64,000 nucleotides of DNA from Actinocorallia herbida (GCF_003751225.1 NZ_RJKE01000001.1:4898001-4962000); one strand, 5' to 3'; numbered from the stretch's first letter, positions 1-8,140 are shown. Numbers and translations are program-made. Notes: generated by a model from the sequence alone, not told the origin.

Positions 1-90
1 CATCCAGTAGAACGGGAACAGGGTCAGCACGACGGCGACGAAGAGGACGGCCCAGGCCGCCCGCCGGCCGATCTTCAATCCGGAGAACAT
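1..90 (-). CDS. Sugar ABC transporter permease, MalG type (N-terminus only)
   Basis: This is the first 30 codons of a gene that leaves the window at its left edge. The visible residues are a short basic N-terminus (MFSGLKIGRR) followed by a hydrophobic segment ending FPFYWM. That is the typical start of the second, MalG/LacG-type inner-membrane permease of a carbohydrate ABC importer. The ATG is 12 bases downstream of the stop of the MalF-type permease, and AAGGAG at 98-103 serves as ribosome binding site, so the two are co-translated. The family call rests mainly on this pairing because so little sequence is present. Confidence 0.75.
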   Translation of the reverse strand, partial: MFSGLKIGRRAAWAVLFVAVVLTLFPFYWM

Positions 91-102
91 CGAGCGGCTC
101 CT

Positions 103-1044
103 TTAGCCCAGGTCCGAGCGGGACGCGCGCAGCATCCGCATCTGCAAGGCCGTCAGCAGGCCGAGGATGACCACGAGGACCATCGCCACAGCCGCGGCGT
201 AGCCCATGTGGAAGTAGGTGAACGCCTGTTGGTAGATGTAGTAGTAGATGACGCGGGTCTCGGGGATCGGCGCCTTGCCGCCGTAGACGACCGCGACGGT
301 GTCGAAGATCTGGAACGAGCCGATCATCGAGACCACCAGCACCAGCGCGAGGATCGGCCGCAGCAGCGGCAGCGTGATCGACCGGAACTTGCGCAGCTCG
401 CCCGCGCCGTCGATCGACGCGCTCTCGTACAGGTGCTCGGGGATCTGGAGCATCCCGGCGTAGAGCAGCAGCGAGGTGTACCCGGTGTAGGCCCAGCTGT
501 TGACCAGCGCGACCAGCGGCATCGCCCACGCGGGCGAGTTGAAGGACAGCGTCGTGTCCAGGCCCGCCGACCCGAGCAGGTGGTTGACGAATCCGAGGTC
601 GGGGTCCAGCAGCCACGCCCACAGCAGGCCGACCGTCACGTTCGGCACGAGCCAGGGCACCAGCAGCCCGGCCCGCAGCACGACCGACCGCGTCAGCCGG
701 TGCATCAGCGTCGCCAGCCCGAGCGCCAGCACGGTCTGCGAGGCGATGTTGACCACGACGTAGTAGCCGGTCACCTTCAGCGCGTTCCAGAACTGCGCGT
801 CGTCGATGAGGTGCTCGTAGTTGTCGGCGCCCACGTAGGACGGGTCGTTGAGCAGGCTGTAGTCGGTGAGCGAGTACCAGACACCGCGTACCGTCGGATA
901 GGCGTAGAACACGAGGAACCCGAGGATCACCGGCGCCAGGAACAGCCACCCGACGCGCCGGTCGTCCCGCGCCCTGCCCTTCTCCGCCACCCGGCCGACC
1001 CGCCGCTTCACCCCGGAACCGAACCGCGTTCCCGCCACCTGCAT
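103..1044 (-). CDS. Sugar ABC transporter permease, MalF/UgpA type
   Basis: This 313-residue inner-membrane permease belongs to the binding-protein-dependent transport family used for sugar uptake. After a basic cytoplasmic N-terminus it has about six membrane segments, the first at residues 32-50 (WLFLAPVILGFLVFYAYP). The EAA loop that docks to the ATPase is at residues 207-226 (ESASIDGAGELRKFRSITLP). The reading frame is open much further upstream, but the ATG at 1044 is chosen because GAAGGAGT precedes it and the protein then has the usual family length. It is followed by a MalG-type permease. No solute-binding protein or ATPase is visible, so these lie beyond the window or elsewhere. Proximity to the amino-sugar operon suggests galactoside or amino-sugar import, which is inference. 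Confidence 0.9.
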   Translation of the reverse strand: MQVAGTRFGSGVKRRVGRVAEKGRARDDRRVGWLFLAPVILGFLVFYAYPTVRGVWYSLTDYSLLNDPSYVGADNYEHLIDDAQFWNALKVTGYYVVVNIASQTVLALGLATLMHRLTRSVVLRAGLLVPWLVPNVTVGLLWAWLLDPDLGFVNHLLGSAGLDTTLSFNSPAWAMPLVALVNSWAYTGYTSLLLYAGMLQIPEHLYESASIDGAGELRKFRSITLPLLRPILALVLVVSMIGSFQIFDTVAVVYGGKAPIPETRVIYYYIYQQAFTYFHMGYAAAVAMVLVVILGLLTALQMRMLRASRSDLG

Positions 1045-1100
1045 GCGCCCACTCCTTCTCGGTGGCCGTGCGCCGTGTCCCACGACACACCCAACGGACA

Positions 1101-1131
1101 ATAATGATGTGGCACAGCGGAAATTTGTCAA
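1101..1131 (-). promoter_or_regulatory. Candidate sigma-70-type promoter for the sugar permease genes
   Basis: On the minus strand there is a perfect TTGACA (1131-1126) and, 19 bases on, CATTAT (1106-1101); TCATTA with an 18-base gap is an alternative reading. It lies in an unusually A+T-rich patch about 57 bases before the permease ATG at 1044. The position suggests the transporter genes have their own promoter, separate from the catabolic operon to the right. Confidence 0.5.
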
Positions 1132-1741
1132 GAGCGCATCATATTTATCCGCCGAATTCACCCGGACGCCGTCGCGGTACCGACACGGTACGCGCCCGGA
1201 TCGCGGCGGCGTCAGGGGCACCGGGGCGGCTCCGCCGTCCGGCGGGTCCGCGATCTTGCGGGGCCCTCCGGGAGGCGTCCACGGTCGCCCGCCATGACGC
1301 AAGGCGGAGTGGAGATCACCGCGGAGCCGGTGCGGGAGCCGGTGCGGGAGCAGTGTCCCGAGCCGGCCGACCGTCCGGTGCGGTTCGGGGCGCGGGGCTC
1401 GGATGGTCAGAGGTGGCGGCTCGGCGACGACCTGGCCGTCCGGCTGCCGTGGGCGACGCCCCCACCGGACGTCTCGGCTGCGGCGCCTGCACCACCCACC
1501 CGACCCCGCCTCCGCGCCCGTGGCCGGGCCGCCCTCCGCGCCCTCACCGCCCTCCTCATCGGCCACGCCGGCCTCCACGCCCATCCCGGCGGCAAACCCA
1601 CCCGGACCCGCCCCGCCCCGCCCAGACCGCCCTCCACCACCTCACCACCCGCCCCGCCTGAGCGGGCGCCGGACTCCCTCTCCACACATCCGCGGCACCC
1701 CCGTGGTCGCGGACCTCCGCCCCGGCGGCCTCAGCGATCCG
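1132..1741. other. Gene-poor stretch, no supportable gene
   Basis: No gene could be recognised in these 610 bases. Open frames exist on both strands, but their translations are low-complexity Pro/Arg/Ala runs without motifs, and none has a convincing ribosome binding site. The left part is A+T-rich around 1120-1160, as expected upstream of the permease promoter. A short 12-base tandem repeat (GAGCCGGTGCGG, two copies plus a fragment) occurs at about 1324-1352. The right end runs into a relic of a TPR protein. Confidence 0.5.
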
Positions 1742-1909
1742 GGAAGCACGGTGCGGATCGGGTTCGAGCGGTCGGGGGCGCTGACCGACCTGAACGATTC
1801 GGTCGACGTCCACCGGCAGGCCGTTGCGGCCGATCCCGCCGACGACCCCGACCGGCCCAGCGGACTCGGCGATGACGAGGCGGGCTCAGCGGCTCCGTGC
1901 CGGCCCTAA
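1742..1909 (+). pseudogene. Relic of a TPR/CHAT-type repeat protein
   Basis: One frame reads a 55-residue stretch ending at TAA 1907-1909. It contains FERSGALTDLNDSVDVHRQA followed by VAADPADDPDRPSGLGD. This matches the repeat unit common in actinobacterial TPR proteins that often carry a CHAT domain (YERTGDLADLDEAI... followed by TP..HPDR...LG). Only one repeat is left, with no start codon, ribosome binding site or continuation, so it looks like a decayed fragment. The match is from memory of the repeat consensus and was not tested by alignment. Confidence 0.4.
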
Positions 1910-1947
1910 GATCGCCGTTCCAGTGGGAACGGAAACGGAGCGGAAAA

Positions 1948-2484
1948 ATGAGAGTCGGGATTTCTGGGACGCATGGAACCGGGAAGACGACGTTGGCCGA
2001 GGGGCTCTGCGAGCGGCTGCCCCGTCATGTGATGGCGGAGGAGCCCTACTACCTGCTCGAGGAAGAAGGGTACGACTTCGGGTTTCCGCCCTCGCTGGAG
2101 GACTACCGGGCGCTGCTGGAGTGCTCGGTGCGGAGCCTGGCTTCACCGGAGGACGGGATCGTGTTCGACCGGACACCGGTGGACTACCTGGCCTATATGG
2201 CGGCGATCGGCGCGGATCCCGTGAACGGAGTCGGCGGCGAAGCGCTCCGCACGGCTCTCATGAGCCTTGATCTGCTCGTCATCACGGTGATCACCCCCGA
2301 AACGGAACGGACCCTGCCGCCGCCGGAGATGCCCGCGCTCCGCTCCCGGATGAACGAGGCGCTGCTGGACCTGATCAGCGCCGACCCGTTCGACGTCTGG
2401 GCGGACCTGCCCATCCTGGAACTCGACGGCCCCCTCGGCACACGGCCGGCGACGGTACTCGCCGCGCTGGAACAGCTCCGGTGA
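1948..2484 (+). CDS. AAA/NadR-like P-loop NTPase of unknown substrate
   Basis: This 178-residue protein starts directly with a Walker A loop, GTHGTGKT at residues 7-14, in the MRVGISGTHGTGKTTLAEGL context typical of small ATP-binding kinase-like proteins (AAA_28/NadR group). A plausible Walker B or base region is the hydrophobic strand GIVFDRTPVDYLAYM near residues 69-83, where FDR is characteristic of nucleotide and metabolite kinases. It is likely soluble and cytoplasmic. The ATG has GGAG at 1937-1940 upstream. It stands alone on the plus strand, convergent with the DeoR gene, so context gives no hint of substrate. NTPase is secure; kinase is inference. Confidence 0.8.
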   Translation: MRVGISGTHGTGKTTLAEGLCERLPRHVMAEEPYYLLEEEGYDFGFPPSLEDYRALLECSVRSLASPEDGIVFDRTPVDYLAYMAAIGADPVNGVGGEALRTALMSLDLLVITVITPETERTLPPPEMPALRSRMNEALLDLISADPFDVWADLPILELDGPLGTRPATVLAALEQLR

Positions 2485-2621
2485 GACGAGCCGTGTCCTC
2501 GACCTGCGTTGATCTCGTGACTTCGTCTCCGGTGACTCCTACGCGTCCGGCTCCGGCATCCGTCGAGGAGTTCCGCGAAGCGCGACCTGCGGGAACACGA
2601 CCCACGGTCACCACCATCGCC

Positions 2622-2649
2622 CACGGCTCCTTCGGGGGCCGGGGCCGTG
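2622..2649. terminator. UUCG-loop hairpin between convergent genes
   Basis: CGGCTCC and GGGGCCG flank a TTCG tetraloop (2624-2641), giving a 7-bp stem with one G-U pair. The outer repeats CACGGC (2622-2627) and GCCGTG (2644-2649) give an alternative longer fold. It lies 138 bases after the P-loop gene and 35 bases after the DeoR gene, and could end transcription from both sides. There is no T tract, as is usual in such GC-rich genomes. Confidence 0.5.
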
Positions 2650-2683
2650 TTCGGGAGCGGACGGGCGGGTCGGGGGCGGCCTG

Positions 2684-3445
2684 TCAGGCGACGTGGACCT
2701 GGACGCCGGCGGCACGGAGGCGGTCCAGTTCGGCGGGGTCGGCGGTCGCGTCGGTGACCAGGATGTGGAGTTCGGCGGTCTCGGCGATGCGGGAGAACGC
2801 GCGGACCTTGATCTTGGAGCCGTCGGCGAGGACGACGACGCGGCGGGCGGCGGCGATCAGGTGGTGGTCGGTCTGGGCCTCGACCTCGTCGTGAGTGGTG
2901 ATGCCGACGATGGCGTCGACGCCGTCCACGCCGAGGAACGCGACGTCCAGGCTGATGCCCGACAGGGCGCGGTCGGCGATCGGGCCGACGAGCTCGTAGG
3001 ACTCCGGGCGTACTCGGCCGCCCGTCACCACGAGCTCGATCGACGGCCGCACGGCGAGGTCGCCGGCGATGTTCAGGGCGTTGGTGACGACCGTGAGCGG
3101 CCTGCCGAGCGCGGCGAGGCGGCGGGCCAGCTCGGTGGTGGTGGTGCCGCCGTTCAGCCCGATGGTGTGCACCTCGTCGGTGACCAGCGCGACCGCGGCG
3201 GCGGCGATCCTGGCCTTCTCCTCGTCGTGGCGGCCCGCACGGTAGCGGACCGGCAGCTCATAGGTGACGCCCGCGCCCACGGCGCCGCCGTGCGTGCGCT
3301 TGAGCAGCTGCTGGTCCTCCAGGGTCTGGAGGTCGCGCCGGATCGACGCGGGGGACGCCCCCAGCTCCGTGCACAGGCCGGTGACGGTCACCGAGCCGTG
3401 CGCGGCGAGCCGATCGAGGATGAAAGCGAGCCGTTCTTGACGCAT
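2684..3445 (-). CDS. DeoR-family transcriptional repressor of the amino-sugar operon
   Basis: A 253-residue DeoR/GlpR-type regulator. The N-terminal helix-turn-helix spans about residues 5-55 and has the family signature ASPASIRRDLQTLE followed by HGGA. The C-terminal half is the sugar-phosphate-sensing fold, with IGLNGGTTTTELARRL near residue 94 and the FLGVDGVD motif near 169. Regulators of this family sense phosphorylated sugars and repress catabolic operons. The gene starts 42 bases after the stop of the PfkB kinase on the same strand, so it is probably the last gene of that operon, an AgaR-like arrangement. The candidate operator repeats at 8141-8184 are its likely target. Confidence 0.92.
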   Translation of the reverse strand: MRQERLAFILDRLAAHGSVTVTGLCTELGASPASIRRDLQTLEDQQLLKRTHGGAVGAGVTYELPVRYRAGRHDEEKARIAAAAVALVTDEVHTIGLNGGTTTTELARRLAALGRPLTVVTNALNIAGDLAVRPSIELVVTGGRVRPESYELVGPIADRALSGISLDVAFLGVDGVDAIVGITTHDEVEAQTDHHLIAAARRVVVLADGSKIKVRAFSRIAETAELHILVTDATADPAELDRLRAAGVQVHVA

Positions 3446-3487
3446 TCGCTCACTATAGAACGGCCGACCTGATCGAATGACGACACA

Positions 3488-4333
3488 TCATGCGCGTATC
3501 AGGGAATCCACCTCCGCTCGCGTCGGCTGCGCGGCGGTCCCGCCCGGCGCCCGGGTGGACAGGGCGCCGCAGGCGCAGCCGAGGCGCATCGCGTACTCCA
3601 GGTCGCCCGTGTCCAGCCAGCCGGCGAGGAAGCCGGCGTCGAAGCTGTCGCCCGCGCCCACGGTGTCGACCGGGGTGACCGGGGGCGACGGCACCGAGGT
3701 TCCGGAGGGCAGGGCGAGCGCGCCCCGGGCGCCGCGCTTCACCACGGTCGTGCCGGGGAAGCGCGGCAGCGACGCCGCTTCCGCCTCGTTCGGCAGGAGG
3801 ACGTCGACGACGTCGGGCAGGCCCTCGGCGAGCTCCCAGCGGCCGGAGGGGTCGTGGTTGGTGTCCAGGGAGGTGCTGCCGGGGAAGCGGCGGAACAGGC
3901 CCACGACGTCCAGCACGGGCTGGAGGAAGTACGACGCGGCGTGCGCGTGGCGCGCCTCGGGGAGTTCCGCCGCGGTGAAGTGCGGCAGGCAGCCGGGCGC
4001 GGTGAGGATGGCCCGGTCGCCGTCCGGCCGGTTCAGGCAGACGGTGAGCGCGGTCGGCAGCTCGGGATGCCGGACCACGCCGGAGACGTCCACCCCCGCC
4101 GCGCGCAGGACGTCGAGGACGAAGTCGCCCGCGGCGTCGCGGCCGACCATCGAGACCAGCGCGGTGTCCAGGCCCAGCCGGGCCGCGCCGTGCGCGACGA
4201 TCGCCGCCGAGCCGCCGAGCGCGAGGACGCCGTCGGACACGAGCGTCTCGGCCTGCCCGAAGGGGGGTGTCTCGGGCGCGCCGAACAGCAGAACGTCGGG
4301 ATTGGTGTCGCCGACCACCACGAGATCCCTCAT
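3488..4333 (-). CDS. PfkB/ribokinase-family sugar kinase
   Basis: This 281-residue kinase transfers phosphate from ATP to a sugar. The first PfkB signature is near residues 38-55 (LALGGSAAIVAHGAARLG). The second, with the catalytic base, is DTVGAGDSFDAGFLAGWL near residues 236-253. Its start overlaps the stop of the GH4 gene by four bases (ATGA at 4330-4333), so translation is coupled. ABC import and GH4 cleavage deliver unphosphorylated sugar, and the operon already has a phosphofructokinase-type enzyme. This protein is therefore a candidate galactosamine/N-acetylgalactosamine (AgaK-like) or galactose kinase. Substrate is inferred from context only. Confidence 0.88.
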   Translation of the reverse strand: MRDLVVVGDTNPDVLLFGAPETPPFGQAETLVSDGVLALGGSAAIVAHGAARLGLDTALVSMVGRDAAGDFVLDVLRAAGVDVSGVVRHPELPTALTVCLNRPDGDRAILTAPGCLPHFTAAELPEARHAHAASYFLQPVLDVVGLFRRFPGSTSLDTNHDPSGRWELAEGLPDVVDVLLPNEAEAASLPRFPGTTVVKRGARGALALPSGTSVPSPPVTPVDTVGAGDSFDAGFLAGWLDTGDLEYAMRLGCACGALSTRAPGGTAAQPTRAEVDSLIRA

Positions 4334-5628
4334 CGCAGGGCCTCCGGCAGCAGGTCGCGGTGGGCGCCCAGCATCGCGTCGCACAGGGCGGTGATCTCCT
4401 CGACGGTGAGCGCGGCCGCCGTGGCCGGATCGCACAGGAGCGCGTGCCGGACGTGGTCGCGATCGCCCTTCACGGCGGCCTGGACCACCAGGTCCACCAC
4501 GCCGAGGAAGCTCCGGTTGAGCGCGGCGAGCTGCGGCGGCAGCGCGCCCACGTGGTGCGGGCGGACGCCCGTGCGGTCGGCGGTCGCGGGCACCTCCACG
4601 GCCGCGCCGTCGGGCAGATCGGCGATCAGGCCGGTGTTGGCGGTGGTCACCTGGAGGACGCGGGGGGTGCCCGTGACGAGCGAGTGCACGATCTGCGGCG
4701 CGTACTCCACCGCGCCCTCCTGCTCCCCCGGGCCCGGGTCCTCCCCCGCCGCCAGCCGATCGCGCACGCGCTCGTACTCGGCGAGGTTCTCCGCCGAGAT
4801 CCGCGCATAATCGCGCACCGGAATGCGCAACCTCTCGATCTCTCCGGCATGACGCAGGTACCAGGGGACGTACTCGGCGGAGTGCTCGGACGTCTCCGTC
4901 GGATAGAAGCCCAACCGCCGGTACATGTCCACCCTGACCCTTCGGGCGAGCTGCGGATCGGCCTCGATCGCGGCGTCCAGCAGGGGGTAGAGCGAGCGGC
5001 CTTCCCGTTCCCAGCGCAGGATCCAGGCCTGGTGGTTGACGCCCGCCGACACGAAGTCCACCTCCTCGTGCGGCACGCCGACGAGGTCGCACAGGCCCCG
5101 CACCGTCCAGTACACCGAGTGGCACAGGCCGACGGCCCGCACGTCCGGCGCGACCGCGGCCAGGTACTGGAGGTTCATGGCCATCGGGTTGGTGTAGTTC
5201 AGCAGCCACGCGCGCGGGCAGACCGCCCTGACGTCGGCGGCCAGGCCGTCCAGCAGCGGGAACGTGCGCAGCGCGCGAAAGACGCCGCCGACGCCGAGGG
5301 TGTCGCCGATGGTCTGGCGCAGACCGTGGGCCCGCGGGACGTCGAGGTCGGTCAGGGTGGCCGCGTGCCCGCCGACCGCGACCAGGTTCACGACGAAGTC
5401 GGCGCCCTCCAGCGCGGCCCTTCGGTCCGGGTGCGCGGTGACGACCGGGCGCGCGCCGAGCCGCTCGGCGGTCAGCCGGGCCAGGGACTCGGCGACGGCG
5501 AGGCGCTCGGGATCGATGTCGTGCAGGGCCAGGTGGAGGCCGTCGAGTTCGGGGAAGGACAGCAGGTCGTGGATCAGCTGCCGGGTGAACACCACCGACC
5601 CGGCGCCGACGAAGGCGACGCGGATCAT
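4330..5628 (-). CDS. Glycoside hydrolase family 4 (NAD- and metal-dependent glycosidase)
   Basis: A 432-residue GH4 enzyme, the family that cleaves glycosides by transient NAD-dependent oxidation at C3. The N-terminal Rossmann motif is VAFVGAGSVVFTRQ (residues 4-17). The expected metal-binding Cys is C169 in GLCHS and the His is H199 in GVNHQAW. NYTNPMAMN at 144-152 is the usual sugar-binding stretch. Family members include alpha-galactosidase MelA, alpha-glucosidases and 6-phospho-glycosidases. Residues that discriminate phosphorylated from free substrates were not resolved here. In this operon an alpha-galactoside or alpha-galactosaminide is the simplest substrate guess. It overlaps both neighbours by 4 bp. 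Confidence 0.9.
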   Translation of the reverse strand: MIRVAFVGAGSVVFTRQLIHDLLSFPELDGLHLALHDIDPERLAVAESLARLTAERLGARPVVTAHPDRRAALEGADFVVNLVAVGGHAATLTDLDVPRAHGLRQTIGDTLGVGGVFRALRTFPLLDGLAADVRAVCPRAWLLNYTNPMAMNLQYLAAVAPDVRAVGLCHSVYWTVRGLCDLVGVPHEEVDFVSAGVNHQAWILRWEREGRSLYPLLDAAIEADPQLARRVRVDMYRRLGFYPTETSEHSAEYVPWYLRHAGEIERLRIPVRDYARISAENLAEYERVRDRLAAGEDPGPGEQEGAVEYAPQIVHSLVTGTPRVLQVTTANTGLIADLPDGAAVEVPATADRTGVRPHHVGALPPQLAALNRSFLGVVDLVVQAAVKGDRDHVRHALLCDPATAAALTVEEITALCDAMLGAHRDLLPEALR

Positions 5629-6407
5629 CGGGCCTCCAGGACGTGGATGAGGCGGGTGACCTCGGCGGCGACGGCGTCCCGGCCCGCGCCGAGGTACTTG
5701 CGGGTGTCCACCAGGTCAGGGGCCGCCGCGAGCCGCGCCCGGACGGCCGCGGTGAACACCTTGTTGAGCTGCGTGGCGATGTTGATCTTGTGCATGCCGC
5801 GGCGGACGGCCTCCGCGAGGTCCGCGTCGGGCACGCCCGAGGAGCCGTGCAGGACCAGCGGCACCGGGACCGCCGTGTGCAGCTTCGCGATGAGGGCGAA
5901 GTCGAGTTCGGCGTCGCGGGTGAGCATCGCGTGGGAGGAGCCCACGGCCACGGCCAGCGCGTCCACGCCCGTGGCCGCGACGTATTCGGCGGCCTCCACG
6001 GGATCGGTGCGGACACCGGGCGCGTGCACGCCGTCCTTGCCGCCCACCTCGCCGAGTTCGGCCTCCACCCGGACGCCCGAAGCGTGGCATTCGCGCACGA
6101 TCGCGGCGGTGCGGGCGACGTTCTCGGCGTGCGGCAGCGCGGAGGCGTCGAACATCACCGAGCCGAACCCGAGCGCGACCGCCTCGCGGACGAGCGCCTC
6201 GTCCGTCGCGTGGTCGAGATGGACGGTCACCTCGACGCGGGCGGCGTCGGCGAGCGTCAGCAGGGCGCGGCCGAGCGGGGCGAGCGCGCCGTGGTAGCGC
6301 ACCGCGTTCTCGCTGAGCTGGAGCACCACAGGGCTGCCCGCGGCCTCCGCGCCCTGGACGATCGCCTCGGCGTGCTCCAGTTGGATGGCGTTGAACGCCG
6401 CGATCAT
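5625..6407 (-). CDS. Class II ketose-bisphosphate aldolase (GatY/KbaY type), N-terminally short
   Basis: A 260-residue zinc-dependent aldolase, probably splitting tagatose-1,6-bisphosphate or fructose-1,6-bisphosphate into dihydroxyacetone phosphate and glyceraldehyde 3-phosphate. Landmarks are the catalytic Asp and zinc His in HLDHATD (D65, H66), the EAELG motif near residue 115, SSHAML (H159), HGSSG (H187) and NIATQLN near 209. The protein opens at MIAAFNAIQLEHAEAI, where homologues normally have some 15-25 residues before the AFN strand. The start is nevertheless well supported by GAAGGAG just upstream and by the 4-bp overlap with the preceding kinase gene. It pairs with the kinase as the lower half of a tagatose-6-phosphate route. 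Confidence 0.9.
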   Translation of the reverse strand: MIAAFNAIQLEHAEAIVQGAEAAGSPVVLQLSENAVRYHGALAPLGRALLTLADAARVEVTVHLDHATDEALVREAVALGFGSVMFDASALPHAENVARTAAIVRECHASGVRVEAELGEVGGKDGVHAPGVRTDPVEAAEYVAATGVDALAVAVGSSHAMLTRDAELDFALIAKLHTAVPVPLVLHGSSGVPDADLAEAVRRGMHKINIATQLNKVFTAAVRARLAAAPDLVDTRKYLGAGRDAVAAEVTRLIHVLEAR

Positions 6408-7273
6408 TCGTGCTCCTTCGGGAGGGGGGTCGGCCGGATCTCGGCGGCCGTGTACCGGTCGGCGTCGAAGTCGCCCGCGACGGGCGCGGCCACCGCGGCG
6501 GCCGACAGCGCCACGGCGTCGGCGACGAGCTCGGGCCAGGGGGTGCCGCGGCGCAGGCCGCGGGCGAACGCGGCGACGGCGGCGTCGCCCGCGCCGGTCG
6601 GGTTGCCGTGCGTCTCGGGCGGGGTCGCGCGCCAGCCGCCGTCGGCGAGATGGACCGCCAGGCCGCGCGGCCCGTCGGACACGGCCACCGCCTGGGCGCC
6701 GAGCGCGCGGAGCTGGGCGGGGGTGCGGCCGGTGGCGCGCAGCTCCTGCGCGTTCGGCTTGACCAGGGCGGGCCGGGCCGGGAGGCCGTGCAGCAGGGCG
6801 GGGCCGTCGGCGTCCAGGATGACGGGGGCGTCGGCGGCCTCGATGAGGCGGGCGTAGGCGTCGTCGGGCAGGCCGGGCGGAAGCGAGCCGGACAGGACGA
6901 CGACGTCGGCGCGCAGCGTGCGGAAGCGCGTGAGGAACGCCTGCCACTCGGGCTCGGTGACGAGGGGGCCCGGCTCGTTGAAGAGGGTGGCTTCGGCGTC
7001 GAGGACGGTCAGCGTGCACCGGGTCTCGCCGCCGATCTGCACGAACGCGGACGGCACGGGCAGATCGGCCAGGAACGCCGCGCCCGTCGCGCCGCCCGCG
7101 AAGCCGGTGGCCAGCACCTCCTCGCCCAGCGCGGCCAGGACGCGCGCGACGTTGACGCCCTTGCCGCCCGCGCGCCTCCGGGGAGGCCCGACCCGGTGCA
7201 CGGCCCCGGGCACCAGCCGGTCGACGGGATAGGTGACGTCGAGCGCGGCGTTCAGCGTGACGGTCAGGATCAC
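6404..7273 (-). CDS. 1-phosphofructokinase / tagatose-6-phosphate kinase family
   Basis: A 289-residue hexose-phosphate kinase of the FruK/LacC/PfkB branch. It begins VILTVTLNAALDVTY, the hallmark N-terminal strand of this branch. RRRAGGKGVNVARVLAALG is at about residues 32-50, VVLSGSLPPGLP near 130, and the catalytic GNPTGAGDAAVAAFARGL near 228-245. The start is a GTG (7273) overlapping the stop of the SIS gene (GTGA). With the downstream GatY-type aldolase, the predicted reaction is phosphorylation of tagatose-6-phosphate to tagatose-1,6-bisphosphate. A fructose-1-phosphate role is possible but less likely because no fructose PTS is present. Confidence 0.88.
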   Translation of the reverse strand: MILTVTLNAALDVTYPVDRLVPGAVHRVGPPRRRAGGKGVNVARVLAALGEEVLATGFAGGATGAAFLADLPVPSAFVQIGGETRCTLTVLDAEATLFNEPGPLVTEPEWQAFLTRFRTLRADVVVLSGSLPPGLPDDAYARLIEAADAPVILDADGPALLHGLPARPALVKPNAQELRATGRTPAQLRALGAQAVAVSDGPRGLAVHLADGGWRATPPETHGNPTGAGDAAVAAFARGLRRGTPWPELVADAVALSAAAVAAPVAGDFDADRYTAAEIRPTPLPKEHE

Positions 7274-8127
7274 CTGAGGATCACCGAGCGGGTCAGATGC
7301 CGGGGCGCGTCGGGGTCGAGACCGCGGCCCTCGGCCAGCGCGACCGCGAGCCGGTGCACCAGCACCAGGTCGGCCATCGGATCGCGGTCGTGCTCGACCC
7401 ACCGGCCGCCGGTCGCCTCGACCTGCTCCCGCAGGCCGTCCGGCCCGGGGCCCAGCGACCACACGGCCGACCGCTCGTCGGTGATCGCGATCGGCCCATG
7501 CCGGAACTCGGCCGCCGGGTACGCCTCGGTCCAGCTCAGCGACGCCTCGCGCATCTTCAGCGCCGCCTCGGCCGCCAGCCCGTTCGTCCAGCCCCGGCCG
7601 AGGAACGTGAACTGGGTCCGGTCCAGCGCGGGGATCTCGACGGCCAGCGCCTCCTCGGCGTCCGCGATCGCGGCCGTCAGATCCTCGCCCAGGCTCGCCC
7701 GGAACAGCGCCAGCGCGGTCGTCGCGAACCGCGTCTGCACCACCGACCGCTCATCGGCGAAGTCCAGCACGACGACCTGGTCGGCCGCCCCCATGATCGG
7801 CGTCTCCGGATCCGCGGTGACGGCGACCGTGGGCGCCTCCACCCGCGCGAGCACGTCAAGGACCTCGGTCGTGGTCCCCGACCGCGTCAGCGCGACGACC
7901 CGGTCGTACCGCCGCCCCACCGGAAACTCCGACCCGGCGAACGCGTCCGTCTCCCCCTGCCCCGCCGCCTCCCGCAGCGCGGCATACGCCTGCCCGACGA
8001 ACCACGAGGTCCCGCACCCCACCACGGCGACCCGCTCCCCCGGCTCCGGCAGCCCCCCGGCCCCGACCTCGCCCACCCGCCGCCAGCACTCCGGCTGCGA
8101 CCTGATCTCCGCCTCAACGTGAAACAC
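7270..8127 (-). CDS. SIS-domain sugar isomerase/deaminase (AgaS/GlmS-like)
   Basis: A 285-residue protein with two sugar-isomerase (SIS) folds. VAVVGCGTSWFVGQAY near residue 31 and ALTRSGTTTEVLDVL near residue 75 are phosphosugar-binding elements of the first SIS domain. FLGRGWTNGLAAEAALKMREA and AAEFRHGPIA mark the second. The family includes AgaS, which converts galactosamine-6-phosphate to tagatose-6-phosphate plus ammonia, and that fits the kinase and aldolase downstream. It is the first gene of the operon. The start is one of two adjacent GTG codons (8130 or 8127); 8127 is chosen because it lies 8 bases from GGAGG (8140-8136). A deacetylase (AgaA) is not seen in the window. Confidence 0.85.
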   Translation of the reverse strand: MFHVEAEIRSQPECWRRVGEVGAGGLPEPGERVAVVGCGTSWFVGQAYAALREAAGQGETDAFAGSEFPVGRRYDRVVALTRSGTTTEVLDVLARVEAPTVAVTADPETPIMGAADQVVVLDFADERSVVQTRFATTALALFRASLGEDLTAAIADAEEALAVEIPALDRTQFTFLGRGWTNGLAAEAALKMREASLSWTEAYPAAEFRHGPIAITDERSAVWSLGPGPDGLREQVEATGGRWVEHDRDPMADLVLVHRLAVALAEGRGLDPDAPRHLTRSVILR

Positions 8128-8140
8128 CACATCAACCTCC

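Noticed and set aside
1324-1352. Tandem 12-base repeat GAGCCGGTGCGG
   Set aside because: Only two full copies plus a fragment in a GC-rich non-coding stretch; not a CRISPR array or a plausible regulatory array.
1045-1584. A long N-terminal extension of the MalF-type permease frame up to 1584
   Set aside because: The extension is Pro/Arg-rich and unlike any permease. A good ribosome binding site precedes the ATG at 1044 and a promoter-like TTGACA/CATTAT lies inside the supposed extension.
1294-1875. A 193-codon plus-strand frame
   Set aside because: Composition is repetitive Pro/Arg/Ala, there is no clear ribosome binding site, and the TPR-like relic lies in a different frame.
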